Shown: positions 6,418 to 15,317, counted from the stretch's first letter. The stretch: DNA of 26,456 bases from Chloroflexota bacterium (GCA_022565015.1 JADFKI010000011.1:1-26456), one strand, 5' to 3'. Numbers and translations are program-made. Notes: a model not told the origin generated them from the sequence alone.

Positions 6418-7689
6418 CTAGGGGCCGTCGGCTCGCTCGTCGCTGAGCAGGGCAATCAGCTCGTCGGGCTTTACCTCTTGCTGCTCGCTGGCGGAAAGGT
6501 CACGAAGAATTGCGACGCCCTTTTGAAGCTCGTCGTCGCCAATTATCACCGCGTGCGTCGCCTCGATCGAGGATGCGTAGCGCAGCTGGCTCCTCAGGCC
6601 CCTTCCGGTAGGCCCGACGACGGCTGAGATGCCCGACTTTCTCAGGTTGGACGACAGCTTTAACGCCTCTTTTTTTGCGGCTTGTCCAAGGTGGGCAATC
6701 AGCACCTTGTTTGCGTGGTTATCCGGGACGGAGGTCTCCTGCCGAACGACGTTTTCGATCACCCGTTCCGCGCCCATGCCGAAGCCTACCCCAGGCGTGG
6801 GCCTACCGCCAAGCTCCTCGATGAGGCCGTCGTAACGCCCGCCGCCGACGATGGTGCTCGTCCTGCCCTCCACGGGCGGCGTTATCTCGAACACGGTCCT
6901 CGTGTAGTAGTCGAATCCCCTCACCAGTGTGTAGTCGACGACGTAGGGAAGGCCGATATCCTCCACATAGCCCAGCAGCGCCGTCCAGTGCTCTTTGCAC
7001 TCGTCGCAGAGATAGTCCGCGCTGTGCGGCGCGCCCTCGATGACGGGCTGACAGGTTTCGTTCTTACAGTCCAGCAGCCGCAGCGGGTTGCGCTGCAGGC
7101 GGCGCTTGCAGTCCCCGCAGATCTCCTCCACACGGCCCCCGTAGTAGTCCTGGAGGTGCTTCACGTATGCGGGCCGGCAACTCTTGTCGCCGATGCTGTT
7201 CACGCTCAGGGAAAGCTCGTTGAGTCCGACGGATTCAAGGAACCGCCACGCGACCTCGATTACCTCGACGTCCACGGAGGCGTCCGGGTCGCCAATCACC
7301 TCGATCCCAAACTGATGGTGCTCTCTGTACCGCCCGGACTGTGGCCGCTCGTAGCGAAATATCGGACACAGGTAGTACATCCTCACCGGCTGCGGCAGGT
7401 TGTGCATGCCGTGCTCGAGATAGGCCCTGCATACCGGCGCCGTGCCCTCCGGGCGAAGCGTCAGTGCGTCGCCGCCACGGTCCTGAAAGGTGTAGGTCTC
7501 CTTCTCAACGATATCCGTAACCTCGCCGACGCCCCGAACAAACAGCCCCTCCGCCTCGAATATCGGCGTGTCTATCCGCCCGTAACCGAACCTGGCGGCC
7601 GTCTCCTCGACCTTTGACTGAAAGTACCTCCAGTACTTTTGATCGCCGGGCAGTATGTCGGCGGTCCCTCGTGGCGCCTGAAACAGCAA
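6418..7689 (-). CDS. hisS: Histidyl-tRNA synthetase
   Basis: 423 aa, class II aminoacyl-tRNA synthetase charging tRNA-His. Start is TTG (7689-7687), preceded by AAGGAG at 7-nt spacing, giving MLFQAPRGTADILP, the usual HisRS N-terminus. Motif 2 is seen as FRYERPQSGRYREHHQFG, the histidine-specific signature as LVRGFDYYTRTVFE, and motif 3 as GVGFGMGAERV. A Cys-rich insertion (CGDCKRRLQRNPLRLLDC, later CDECKEHW) is common in bacterial HisRS and may bind zinc. The C-terminal anticodon-binding domain follows from about residue 325. It diverges from relA across a 150-bp gap. Confidence 0.95.
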   Translation of the reverse strand: MLFQAPRGTADILPGDQKYWRYFQSKVEETAARFGYGRIDTPIFEAEGLFVRGVGEVTDIVEKETYTFQDRGGDALTLRPEGTAPVCRAYLEHGMHNLPQPVRMYYLCPIFRYERPQSGRYREHHQFGIEVIGDPDASVDVEVIEVAWRFLESVGLNELSLSVNSIGDKSCRPAYVKHLQDYYGGRVEEICGDCKRRLQRNPLRLLDCKNETCQPVIEGAPHSADYLCDECKEHWTALLGYVEDIGLPYVVDYTLVRGFDYYTRTVFEITPPVEGRTSTIVGGGRYDGLIEELGGRPTPGVGFGMGAERVIENVVRQETSVPDNHANKVLIAHLGQAAKKEALKLSSNLRKSGISAVVGPTGRGLRSQLRYASSIEATHAVIIGDDELQKGVAILRDLSASEQQEVKPDELIALLSDERADGP

Positions 7690-7778
7690 TTAAGGGCTCC
7701 TTCGCAGGATAGACAGTCGTTTCTTAGGTTATCATTCATAATATACGACTATTGGCATCAAATACACACGGGCGCAAA

Positions 7779-7807
7779 TTGCGGGCCGGCTGCCCGTGGG
7801 ATATACT
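7779..7807 (+). promoter_or_regulatory. Possible relA promoter
   Basis: TTGCGG (7779-7784), a 17-bp spacer and TATACT (7802-7807). The -10 is good and the -35 weak. A start near 7814 would place the GTG at 7796 upstream of the transcript and favour the TTG at 7844 as the translation start. Confidence 0.35.
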
Positions 7808-7843
7808 TTTAGTAGTGTTCGTGCAGCGGTTGAGGGGCGTATA

Positions 7844-10000
7844 TTGGATGCACTTCTGGCAAAGGCGAAGGAATATATACCCGAGGATAGACTCGAGGTA
7901 GTAAAGGACGCCTACGACTTCGCTAAAAAGGCCCACGACGGTCAGGTGAGACGGTCTGGCGAACCCTTTATCGAGCACCCTCTGGAAACGGCGCGATTTC
8001 TGGCCGAGCTCAGGCTGGACCCCAATACGTTGGCCGCCGCACTCTTGCACGATGTCGTCGAAGACTGCGACGGCATAGAGATTGAAGACATTAAGCAAAG
8101 GTTCGGCGAGGAGATAGCAATTCTCGTCGACGGCGTCACCAAGCTTACCAAGAGCGAGGCTATGGCCGAAGCCAGGGTGGACGGCCAACGGCTGCATCCG
8201 GAGGACGACCTGTCGCAGGCGGCCAGCATTCGCAAGATGTTGGTCTCCATGGCGGAGGACATCCGAGTAGTTCTCATCAAGCTATCCGACCGCGTGCACA
8301 ACATGCGCACGCTGCAGGCGCTGCCGGAAGACAGAAGGCTGGCAATCGCCCAGGAGACCCTCGACATCTACGCCCCACTGGCGCACCGTCTTGGAATCTG
8401 GGAGATCAAGTGGCTGCTGGAGGACCTGTCCTTCCAATACCTGGACGCCAGCGCTTACAGGGACGTCTCCAAGCTTATAAGCTCGACGCGAAAGGACAGA
8501 GAGGAGTATACCGAGCGGGTACGAGGCATACTGCAAGCAGAGCTTGAGAATGCGGGCATCGCCGCTGAAGTGACGGGACGGCCCAAGCACCTTTACAGCA
8601 TTCACAAGAAGATAAAAAAGTACGCGGAGCAGAACATGGGCGTAGACGAGATCTACGACCTATTCGCGCTGCGCGTTCTCGTAAACGAAGTGAACGATTG
8701 CTATGCAGCCCTGGGAGTGGTCCATTCCAAGTGGCGTCCGCTGCCTGGACAGTTCGACGACTATATCGCCAATCCCAAGGACAATCTCTACCAGTCCCTT
8801 CACACAACCGTGCTGTGCGTGGACGCCCACCCCGTGGAGGTGCAGATTCGCACCCACGACATGCATAGGGTCTCCGAGTACGGGGTCGCGGCCCACTGGC
8901 TCTATAAGGAAGGTGTGAACTCGGACGTCGCCTTCGAAGAGAAGATGACGTGGCTAAGGCAGCTTCTGGAGTGGCAGCGAGAAGTCAGCGGAGCGGAGGA
9001 GTTCGTCGAGTCCTTCAAGACGGATATCTTCCAGAACCAGGTCTTCGTCTATACACCCGCGGGGGAGCTGAAGGAGCTTCCCACGGGCGCTACGTCTCTG
9101 GATTTCGCCTACCGCATTCACACGGACATCGGACATCGCTGCATCGGCGCGAAGGTCAACGGAAAGCTGGTGCCGCTGACCTACCAGCTCCAGAACGGCG
9201 ACACCGTGGAGATCATGACGAGCAAGACCGTTCGTGGTCCCAGCATGGACTGGCTGAACGCTAACCTCGGCTACGTCAACACCAGCTCTGCCAGGGCCAA
9301 GATTCGCCAGTGGCACAACAGGCAAGAAAGAAGGACCAACATCCAGAGCGGGAGGGAGATCTTCCAGCGTCAGCTCCGCAGACTGACGAAGACCATAGAG
9401 GACGAGGGCCTGGCCAAGCTCATGAAGCTGGACTCGGTGGACGATTTCATGGCCGAGCTTGGCAGCGGGTCGATTACGGTGTCCCAGGTGGTCAACAAGC
9501 TGTCGTCTCAAGAGGTGAAGCCGGAGTTCGAACCTCAGACTTCGGTGCCGACGAGCGGCCCGGCCTCGGGCATCGAGGTCCTGGGAGTGGGAGACCTTCT
9601 GACACGGATGGGGCATTGTTGCACCCCGATTCAGGGCGACGACATCATCGGATACGTCACCCGTGCCAGGGGAGTGACGGTGCACAGAAAGAGCTGCCCA
9701 AATATAGTGCACGAAACGGAGACAGAACGTCTGATACCGGTCAACTGGGGCAAGACCAAGACCTTTTACCCGGTCCGGATATCTGTAGAGGCGCTGGATC
9801 GGGTGGGATTGCTACGCGATATTACCTCCCTTGTTTCGGAAGAACATGTTAACATTGCTAGTTGTGTATCCGAAGAGTCCGAGGACGTAAGCCTCATATC
9901 TCTTACGGTTTACGTCACGGGTATAGACCAGTTGGACAGGCTGTTTTCCAAGCTAGAGGGCGTCAGGGGCGTGATCGGCGTAAGCCGCGCCAGGTCTTGA
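7844..10000 (+). CDS. relA: Bifunctional (p)ppGpp synthetase/hydrolase, RelA/SpoT family
   Basis: 718 aa from TTG 7844, chosen for the GAGGGG ribosome binding site 6 nt upstream and because homologues begin near this point; the frame is open back to GTG 7796. It makes and degrades the stringent-response alarmone. The N-terminal HD hydrolase domain has HDVVED at about 69-74 and DRVHNMRTL near 148-156. The synthetase domain shows DEIYDLFALRVLV, KDNLYQSLHT and EVQIRTHDMH (about residue 331). The TGS domain begins at about 397 (VFVYTPAGELKELPTGAT). A C-terminal ACT domain spans about 645-718 (VRISVEALDRVGLLRDITS). Intact HD and synthetase motifs suggest both activities. rpsT follows after 30 nt. 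Confidence 0.93.
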   Translation: MDALLAKAKEYIPEDRLEVVKDAYDFAKKAHDGQVRRSGEPFIEHPLETARFLAELRLDPNTLAAALLHDVVEDCDGIEIEDIKQRFGEEIAILVDGVTKLTKSEAMAEARVDGQRLHPEDDLSQAASIRKMLVSMAEDIRVVLIKLSDRVHNMRTLQALPEDRRLAIAQETLDIYAPLAHRLGIWEIKWLLEDLSFQYLDASAYRDVSKLISSTRKDREEYTERVRGILQAELENAGIAAEVTGRPKHLYSIHKKIKKYAEQNMGVDEIYDLFALRVLVNEVNDCYAALGVVHSKWRPLPGQFDDYIANPKDNLYQSLHTTVLCVDAHPVEVQIRTHDMHRVSEYGVAAHWLYKEGVNSDVAFEEKMTWLRQLLEWQREVSGAEEFVESFKTDIFQNQVFVYTPAGELKELPTGATSLDFAYRIHTDIGHRCIGAKVNGKLVPLTYQLQNGDTVEIMTSKTVRGPSMDWLNANLGYVNTSSARAKIRQWHNRQERRTNIQSGREIFQRQLRRLTKTIEDEGLAKLMKLDSVDDFMAELGSGSITVSQVVNKLSSQEVKPEFEPQTSVPTSGPASGIEVLGVGDLLTRMGHCCTPIQGDDIIGYVTRARGVTVHRKSCPNIVHETETERLIPVNWGKTKTFYPVRISVEALDRVGLLRDITSLVSEEHVNIASCVSEESEDVSLISLTVYVTGIDQLDRLFSKLEGVRGVIGVSRARS

Positions 10001-10030
10001 CGCAATATTCCTGAGGGGGTCTCGAACAAG

Positions 10031-10288
10031 TTGCCAAGCGCAAAATCAGCACGGGTCGCAGAGCGAAAGCGCCTGCAGAATCAGCCGCTTCGGACGAGGG
10101 CCAAGACCTTCGTGACCAAGGCGCGGCGGGCCATGGCGGCCGGCGATATCGATGATGCGGCGGCGGCGGCTCACGATGCGGCAGTCGCGTTGGATAAGGC
10201 CGCTCAGAAGGGCGCTATTCATCCGAACACCGCGGCGCGAAGAAAGTCCCGTATCATGAAACAGCTTTACGCGGCCCAGAACCGTTAG
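10031..10288 (+). CDS. rpsT: 30S ribosomal protein S20
   Basis: 85 aa, TTG start at 10031 with GAGGGGG (10013-10019) upstream. The Lys/Arg/Ala-rich helical sequence (SARVAERKRLQNQPLRTRAKTF at the start, GAIHPNTAARRKSRIMKQL at the end) is typical of bS20, a 16S rRNA binding protein of the small subunit body. A short spacing from relA suggests a shared transcript. TTG start codons are common on rpsT genes and may limit translation. Confidence 0.93.
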   Translation: MPSAKSARVAERKRLQNQPLRTRAKTFVTKARRAMAAGDIDDAAAAAHDAAVALDKAAQKGAIHPNTAARRKSRIMKQLYAAQNR

Positions 10289-10772
10289 GTAATCTTAATA
10301 AACACAGCTATTTCCATTCTATTTAGGAAGGCAGGGTAGGTTGCGAGAGGTGCCTCGACTTGTTGGGTGCAATGGTCGAACATCACGTTCAGATGGCCCA
10401 CGGGCATTCAATTCCGTGGTGGTGCGGACTCATTTAAGTTATCCATCACCGAGCACATCCGAAGTAGCCGCAATCCTCCGAAAGATACCATTGGCTTGTA
10501 AACAGACGCCACTGGGTCATTTCGCGCCCGCCCTGTCCTTCCCAGATAGCGCTGCCCGAGAGCGGAAGTCGTCCGTTACTTGAAGTATTGACGATCCCGG
10601 AACCGGCGACGTACGTCGTGTTGACAACCAATTCCAGTGGGGCTAATATTCGGCCTAAGCTTTTATGCGGTATTCGTAATAGCCGCGAGCCAATCATAGG
10701 CAATCACAAGTATCTAATCTTATAATAGATATAAAGCACGTAAACCTTAAGACCAATGGAAGTGATACATAT
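10289..10772. other. 484-bp intergenic region before the rpsP operon
   Basis: No coding sequence is recognised; two frames of 80-85 codons on opposite strands have no familiar sequence. A hairpin CCACGG (10398-10403) / CCGTGG (10414-10419) is present, and a strong promoter lies at 10621-10649. A TATAAT at 10721-10726 has no good -35 partner. The 300 bp before the promoter have no signal I can explain. Confidence 0.5.
10621..10649 (+). promoter_or_regulatory. Strong promoter of the rpsP-khpA-rimM operon
   Basis: Perfect -35 TTGACA (10621-10626), 17-bp spacer, and -10 TAATAT (10644-10649). The start would be near 10656, leaving a leader of about 115 nt before rpsP, enough room for autoregulation by S16, although no specific structure is identified. 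Confidence 0.75.
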
Positions 10773-11030
10773 ATGCTCAGAATTAGGCTCAGGCGCACGG
10801 GCTCCAAGAACCAGCCCAGCTATCGCGTTGTCGTAGCAGACTCCAGGGCTGCCCGCGACGGCGCGTTCGTAGACCATATCGGTCACTACAACCCCCGGAC
10901 CGACCCGCCGACCATCGTCATAGACGAGGAGAAGGCGCTAAAGTGGCTTCGGCAGGGAGCCCAACCCTCCGAGGCGGTGGAGCGAATGCTCAGGAACATG
11001 GGGACGTTGGAGAAAGTCAAGGCCACATGA
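10773..11030 (+). CDS. rpsP: 30S ribosomal protein S16
   Basis: 85 aa from ATG 10773. MLRIRLRRTGSKNQPSYRVV, then ADSRAARDGAFVDHIGHYNP, is the conserved bS16 start, and PSEAVERMLRNMG the usual C-terminal segment. It binds 16S rRNA in 30S assembly. GGAAGTG upstream is a weak ribosome binding site. The stop overlaps the khpA start (ATGA), so the two are translationally coupled. Confidence 0.95.
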   Translation: MLRIRLRRTGSKNQPSYRVVVADSRAARDGAFVDHIGHYNPRTDPPTIVIDEEKALKWLRQGAQPSEAVERMLRNMGTLEKVKAT

Positions 11031-11254
11031 AAGAGCTTGTCGAGTACATCGCGAAATCCATTGCTTCCTATCCCGACGAGGTGAAGGTTACACAGGAAGA
11101 AGAGGACGGGAGAGTCATCCTGCGGCTTGAAGTAGCCCCGGACGACAAGGGTAAAGTAATTGGAAGACAGGGGCGCGTCGCTCAGTCCATTCGAGTGCTC
11201 CTGAGGGTTGCCGCCGTTAAAGAAGGTACCCGCGCGATACTCGAGATCGTCTAG
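11027..11254 (+). CDS. khpA: KH-domain RNA-binding protein KhpA
   Basis: 75 aa from ATG 11027, overlapping the rpsP stop by ATGA. It is a single KH domain: MKELVEYIAKSIASYPDEV, then LRLEVAPDDKGKVIGRQGR with the GxxG loop (IGRQG) that contacts RNA, then AQSIRVLLRVAA. KhpA proteins dimerise, often with KhpB, and bind many RNAs; in Firmicutes they affect cell division and elongation. The position between rpsP and rimM is highly conserved across bacteria and supports the assignment. Confidence 0.92.
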   Translation: MKELVEYIAKSIASYPDEVKVTQEEEDGRVILRLEVAPDDKGKVIGRQGRVAQSIRVLLRVAAVKEGTRAILEIV

Positions 11255-11294
11255 ACCATCTTCACAATCTCCTGAAAACACCCCGCCGAAGACC

Positions 11295-11834
11295 GTGGAT
11301 ACCTCCTCCGATTCCCGCCGCCATGGCAGACCATCTCCATCCGATTCCAGGATTGTGGTGGGCCGAATCAAGGGGGCATGGGGCATTCACGGCGACGTCA
11401 AGATCGATCTTCTCTCCGACGCCCCGGACAGGTTCGAGCCCGGCAATATCGTCCACGTCAAGAATAAGTCCACCAGGGTCCAACGCTCCCGTCCGATACG
11501 CGGCGGCATGGTCGTCAAGCTCGACATCGTCAATGACAGAAATCAGGCGGCGCTTCTTCGCGGCCAGGAAATCACCGTCAAACCGGAGCAAGTCTCGCCT
11601 CCGCCGCAGGGCTCCTATTACCACTTCCAGGTGCTTGGCCTCGACGTCCTCTCCCAGGAGGGCGAGAATCTCGGGAGGGTCCGCGAGATAATCGAGACGG
11701 GCGCCAACGATGTGTACGTCGTACACCTCGAAGGACGAAGAGACGTCCTGATACCAGCCCTCGAAGACGTCATATTGGACGTAGACCTGGAAAGAGGCTC
11801 CATGACCGTGCGCCTGCCCGACGGATTGATCTGA
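11295..11834 (+). CDS. rimM: Ribosome maturation factor RimM
   Basis: 179 aa if started at GTG 11295. The frame is open upstream to TTG 11208, but that overlaps khpA by 47 bp and adds a low-complexity Ser/Pro stretch, so the later start is preferred without a clear ribosome binding site. RimM binds S19 and helps 16S 3'-domain maturation. The N-terminal barrel begins RIVVGRIKGAWGIHGDVKI. The C-terminal PRC-barrel shows HFQVLGLDV, then GRVREIIETGANDVYVV and LIPALEDVILDVDL. In many bacteria trmD comes next; here the operon ends and a catabolic gene follows. Confidence 0.92.
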   Translation: MDTSSDSRRHGRPSPSDSRIVVGRIKGAWGIHGDVKIDLLSDAPDRFEPGNIVHVKNKSTRVQRSRPIRGGMVVKLDIVNDRNQAALLRGQEITVKPEQVSPPPQGSYYHFQVLGLDVLSQEGENLGRVREIIETGANDVYVVHLEGRRDVLIPALEDVILDVDLERGSMTVRLPDGLI

Positions 11835-12053
11835 TCATTTAGGCCGCCTTCCTGTCTTCGCGGCATCGGACCACCCCCGACGAGGCGTGACGGCCGCCAG
11901 TTCGAAAGCGTCTGCGCATACTCGCCGCAGGCTCTCCTCATCCGCTTGTTTGACATCACCCTTCCGCCACTCTATACTCACGTTCCGAGCGTAGCTAACT
12001 CGCCAGGGAGTCGAAGAAAGTCATATATTGATTGACGTATTAAGGAGCTTCTG

Positions 12054-12863
12054 ATGACCGGAATTTGGCCCGGCGATACGAAATGCGTAGTAATGCTTTC
12101 CTTCGATCTCGACGGCGTGTCGGGACTGCTCTATCGCACTCCGGAGGCGGCACACCTGCCCAGCCAGCTATCGCGAGCCGAGTTTGGCACGAGCGTCGGC
12201 GTCTTCCGCATCATGGACCTCCTGGACAGATACGACATCAAGGCCTCGTTCTTCGTGCCCGGTTACATCGCCGAGCGCAACGAGGATACGGTCAAGGATA
12301 TAGTCAGCAGAGGGCACGAGGTGGGACACCACGGCTACATGCATGAGCCCCCGGCGACGCTGGGAGCCGAACGCGAGGCCGAGGTCCTGGACCAGGGCAT
12401 CGAAATTCTGGAGGGCATTACGGGCCGGCGACCGCTGGGCTATCGCTCCCCGTCCTGGGAGCTGAGCGAGCACTCGCTGGAATTCATGGCGGAGCGAAAC
12501 TTCGTTTACGACTCAAGCCTGATGGGGCACGACGCGCCATACTTCGTCGAAACACCCAAGGGACGGCTCGTCGAGCTGCCCATCGACTGGGCCAACGACG
12601 ACGCGCATTTCTACGCATTCAATCGCGGAGCGGGTGCGATGAACACGCCCGGCGACGTCTACACGGCATGGGAGTGGGAGTTCGACGGGGCGTACCAGTA
12701 CGGGAGCGCCTTCAGCCTGACCATGCACCCGCAACACACGGGCAGGCTCGCCAAGATGATCGTGCTGGAACGGCTGATACAACACATCCGCTCTCACACC
12801 AACGTCGAATTCATGCGCTGCATCGACGTTGCCCAGAGATGGACGCCCGAGGGCATGCGCTAG
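12054..12863 (+). CDS. NodB-fold polysaccharide deacetylase family hydrolase (PgdA/PuuE-like)
   Basis: 269 aa. ATG 12054 has AAGGAG (12042-12047) 6 nt upstream. The NodB homology domain shows SFDLDG with metal ligand Asp at 18 or 20, and GHEVGHHGYMHEPP with ligand His93 and His97. Later motifs are GYRSPSWELSEHSLEFM and VYDSSLMGHD. Spacing and the C-terminal part (SLTMHPQHTGR, then ERLIQHIRSH) match the cytosolic subgroup that includes H. pylori PgdA, PuuE allantoinase and cyclic imide hydrolase. There is no signal peptide, so cell-wall chitin or peptidoglycan is an unlikely substrate; a small amide or imide is more plausible. Its stop overlaps the CoA-transferase start by one base (TAGTG), so the two products probably act in one pathway. 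Confidence 0.82.
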   Translation: MTGIWPGDTKCVVMLSFDLDGVSGLLYRTPEAAHLPSQLSRAEFGTSVGVFRIMDLLDRYDIKASFFVPGYIAERNEDTVKDIVSRGHEVGHHGYMHEPPATLGAEREAEVLDQGIEILEGITGRRPLGYRSPSWELSEHSLEFMAERNFVYDSSLMGHDAPYFVETPKGRLVELPIDWANDDAHFYAFNRGAGAMNTPGDVYTAWEWEFDGAYQYGSAFSLTMHPQHTGRLAKMIVLERLIQHIRSHTNVEFMRCIDVAQRWTPEGMR

Positions 12864-14113
12864 TGCCTACCGCCCTCGAAGACGTCCGCATACTGGATTT
12901 CTCGCGCATCTGGGCGGGGCCCCATGCCACGAAGCTTCTCGCCGACATGGGGGCGGAGGTCATTAAGGTCGAGTCGACCCATGCCTGGGACCCACACCGC
13001 ACGATCGTAGGCTCCGGCAACCTCCCCGACGGCGAACTGGGCGACGACCCCTGGAATCGAAGCGGCTGGTTCAACACGCTTCACCTGAGCAAGTACGGCA
13101 TAACCGCGGATGTGCGCCACGCCGACGGCAAGAGAGTCATCGAAGAGCTGGTGAGCATCAGCGATGTCGTAATCGAAAATTTTCGCGCGGGAGCAATGGA
13201 GCGCCGGGGCCTTGGTTACGAAAGGCTGCGGGAGATCAGGCCCGACCTGATTATGGTATCGATGCCCGCATTCGGGAACTCCGGACCGTGGAAAGACTTC
13301 ATCCAGTACGGCATCGGGCAAGAGCAGCTCGGTGGAATCGCGTCGATGAACGGATATCTGGACGAGGACTCGCCGGTCAAGTCGGGCGTCAATTTCGGCG
13401 ACCCCATCAGCGGGGCACATGCCGCCGGGGCGGTCCTCTCAGCCCTCTATTATAGGAGGCGCACCGGCAAGGGAATGTTTATCGACGCTTCCCAGCTGGA
13501 GTCCTCGATATCGCTGATTGGCGAGCACATCCTTGGGTTTCAGCTGACCGGTGAGAATCCCGCCAATATAGGAAACCGCCATCCGACGTTCTCGCCTCAA
13601 GGCGTCTATCCGTGCAGAGGCGACGACAGATGGATCGCGATCTCAGTCACGTCGGACGACGCTTGGGTGGCGTTATGCCGGGTGATGGGGCGAGAGGAAT
13701 TGGCCGCCGATGCCAGGTACGCCGACCTGCTATCTCGATGCGAAAACCACGACGAGCTCGACCAGATCATCTCGGCATGGACCCGGGTCTCCGACGCCAA
13801 CGAGCTCATGCATGCCTTGCAGGAGAAAGGGGTCGCGGCCACGGCGGTATTCAAGGGCGAGGACATCTTCAACGACCCTCACTACCAGGAAAGAGGCCTG
13901 CTGGAGCTGGTGGACCATCCTTCGACAGGGCCATACTTTCTGCCCGGCGTCGCGTGGAAGATGTCCGGCACGCCTGGCCGAGTTCGCGGGCATTCGCCAC
14001 TGCTTGGCGAACACAACGCTTTCGTTTACGGCGAGCTGCTGGGCATGAAGCGCAAGGATATCGACCGAATGGATAAAGAAGGCGTCACCGGCACAAGGCC
14101 CGACGGGATGTGA
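12863..14113 (+). CDS. Family III CoA-transferase (CaiB/BaiF)
   Basis: 416 aa from GTG 12863, which shares its first base with the TAG of the preceding gene. The frame is open much further upstream, but only inside that gene. CaiB/BaiF enzymes move CoA between carboxylic acids. Conserved parts seen are ILDFSRIWAGPHATKLLADMGAEVIKVE at the N-terminus, NLS-like LHLSKYG, DVVIENFRAG, GNSGPW, and NFGDPISGAHAAGAVL, where Asp180 aligns with the catalytic Asp of formyl-CoA transferase. The C-terminal part includes FSPQGVYPC and GEHNAFVYGELLG. It likely activates an organic acid made or used by the neighbouring enzymes. The acid is not identifiable from sequence. Confidence 0.9.
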   Translation: MPTALEDVRILDFSRIWAGPHATKLLADMGAEVIKVESTHAWDPHRTIVGSGNLPDGELGDDPWNRSGWFNTLHLSKYGITADVRHADGKRVIEELVSISDVVIENFRAGAMERRGLGYERLREIRPDLIMVSMPAFGNSGPWKDFIQYGIGQEQLGGIASMNGYLDEDSPVKSGVNFGDPISGAHAAGAVLSALYYRRRTGKGMFIDASQLESSISLIGEHILGFQLTGENPANIGNRHPTFSPQGVYPCRGDDRWIAISVTSDDAWVALCRVMGREELAADARYADLLSRCENHDELDQIISAWTRVSDANELMHALQEKGVAATAVFKGEDIFNDPHYQERGLLELVDHPSTGPYFLPGVAWKMSGTPGRVRGHSPLLGEHNAFVYGELLGMKRKDIDRMDKEGVTGTRPDGM

Positions 14114-14442
14114 GGCAGGCATGACTGCGCAGGCAGGTGCTCATTATTTTTGCGGAACAGAGCTATCCGTTGTTCAAAAAATCCGTGTCTGATATACTGT
14201 TGCCGTTCACTCGGGTAATTGGTTGTTAGCGGGCTTCTAGCCTGTCCCACCTTGCGGATACGCTCTCTGAAGACCCGTCGGGGTTGGTATTTCGGAGGGA
14301 CCCCAATTCTCGAATGTGACGAGCCGAATAATATTTCGCCAGACGGAAATCTAGAGAGTCAAGTCTCAACAATCTCAGCGTTTTAAAATCAAAACAGAGA
14401 TCAATTTTATTAAGTAGAGAAGTAAGGAAAGGAGGTGGGCTA
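14114..14442 (+). other. 329-bp leader region of the molybdenum hydroxylase operon
   Basis: No gene is seen. The region becomes AT-rich toward its 3' end and finishes with an excellent ribosome binding site, AAAGGAGGTG (14428-14437). Short inverted repeats such as GGGCT / AGCCT around 14230-14244 are present but no known riboswitch pattern was recognised. If the promoter at 14170-14198 is used, the transcript has an untranslated leader of about 240 nt. Confidence 0.45.
14170..14198 (+). promoter_or_regulatory. Possible promoter of the molybdenum hydroxylase operon
   Basis: TTGTTC (14170-14175), a 17-bp spacer and TATACT (14193-14198). The -10 is one mismatch from consensus and the -35 three. 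It is the best candidate in the leader region. Confidence 0.4.
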
Positions 14443-15312
14443 TTGAATTGGATAGATTATGAGAGCCCCCACTCTGTAAGGGAAGCCGTCGACCTGCTGA
14501 ACGAGGCAGGAGACAGGGCCAAACCCATGGCGGGCGGCACCGACCTTCTGGTGCAGTTGAGGGCCGGCCGCTGGGACGCCGACATTGTGGTGGACATCAA
14601 GAATATCCCCGAGCTTAACGAGATAACGTACGACCCCGAGCAAGGTCTGACCCTTGGCGCGGCGGTCCCTTGTTACCGCATCTACGGCAACAACGCAATA
14701 AGCAATGCCTATCCCGGCCTGATAGACTGTGCGTCCCTTATTGGTGGCACGCAGATCCAGGGAAGGGCCTCTCTTGGCGGCAACCTGTGCAACTCCACTC
14801 CCAGTGCGGACTCCATTCCAGCCATGATCGCCCTCGGGGCGACGGCCCATATTGCAGGTCCTAACGGCACACGTGACGTCGCCGTGGAGGACTTCTGCAC
14901 GGGACCGGGCAGCAACGTACTCGAACGGGGCGAGCTGTTGGTCTCCATCCATTTCCCGGCTCCTCAGAGCGGGATGGGCGCCAACTACATTCGCTTCATA
15001 CCCAGGAACGAGATGGACATCGCAGTGGCGGGCGCCGGCGTGTCTGTCATCTTGGAGAACGGCACCATCAAGTCGGCACGAATATCCCTGGCCTCTGTGG
15101 CGCCGACACCACTATACGTAAAGGCCGCGGGTGACTCACTGGCCGGCAAGCCCCCCACCGCGGAGAGCATCCAGACCGCCGCCGAGATCGCCAGGGACGC
15201 GGCGAAACCCATATCCGACATGCGCGGCACCGCCGAGTATCGCACCCATCTGTGCGAAGTACTTACGAGGCGAGCGCTGCAAACCGCTATCGAGAGAGCC
15301 AGGGAGGCCTAA
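14443..15312 (+). CDS. Molybdenum hydroxylase FAD-binding (medium) subunit
   Basis: 289 aa from TTG 14443, placed 5 nt after a near-perfect GGAGGTG. The subunit passes electrons from the 2Fe-2S centres to FAD and an external acceptor in xanthine dehydrogenase-family enzymes. The FAD-binding motifs are KPMAGGTDLLVQLRAG at about 27-42, and GTQIQGRASLGGNLCNSTPSAD at about 104-125, corresponding to the IGGNxxxxSPxxD motif. The C-terminal CO dehydrogenase flavoprotein domain ends with EYRTHLCEVLTRRAL. It is the first gene of a compact operon: 5 nt to the next subunit. Confidence 0.93.
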   Translation: MNWIDYESPHSVREAVDLLNEAGDRAKPMAGGTDLLVQLRAGRWDADIVVDIKNIPELNEITYDPEQGLTLGAAVPCYRIYGNNAISNAYPGLIDCASLIGGTQIQGRASLGGNLCNSTPSADSIPAMIALGATAHIAGPNGTRDVAVEDFCTGPGSNVLERGELLVSIHFPAPQSGMGANYIRFIPRNEMDIAVAGAGVSVILENGTIKSARISLASVAPTPLYVKAAGDSLAGKPPTAESIQTAAEIARDAAKPISDMRGTAEYRTHLCEVLTRRALQTAIERAREA

Positions 15313-15317
15313 CTTAG

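Noticed and set aside
6682..7617. 311-codon open frame opposite hisS
   Set aside because: It lies fully antisense to a well-supported HisRS gene and has no recognisable sequence; GC-rich genes often create such shadow frames.
10289..10620. SRP RNA, 6S RNA or tRNA in the long gap before rpsP
   Set aside because: The conserved SRP tetraloop region and tRNA arms were looked for and not found; only a short 6-bp hairpin is visible.
14200..14330. Molybdenum cofactor riboswitch upstream of the hydroxylase operon
   Set aside because: The leader is long and the context fits, but the conserved multi-stem pattern could not be matched by eye.
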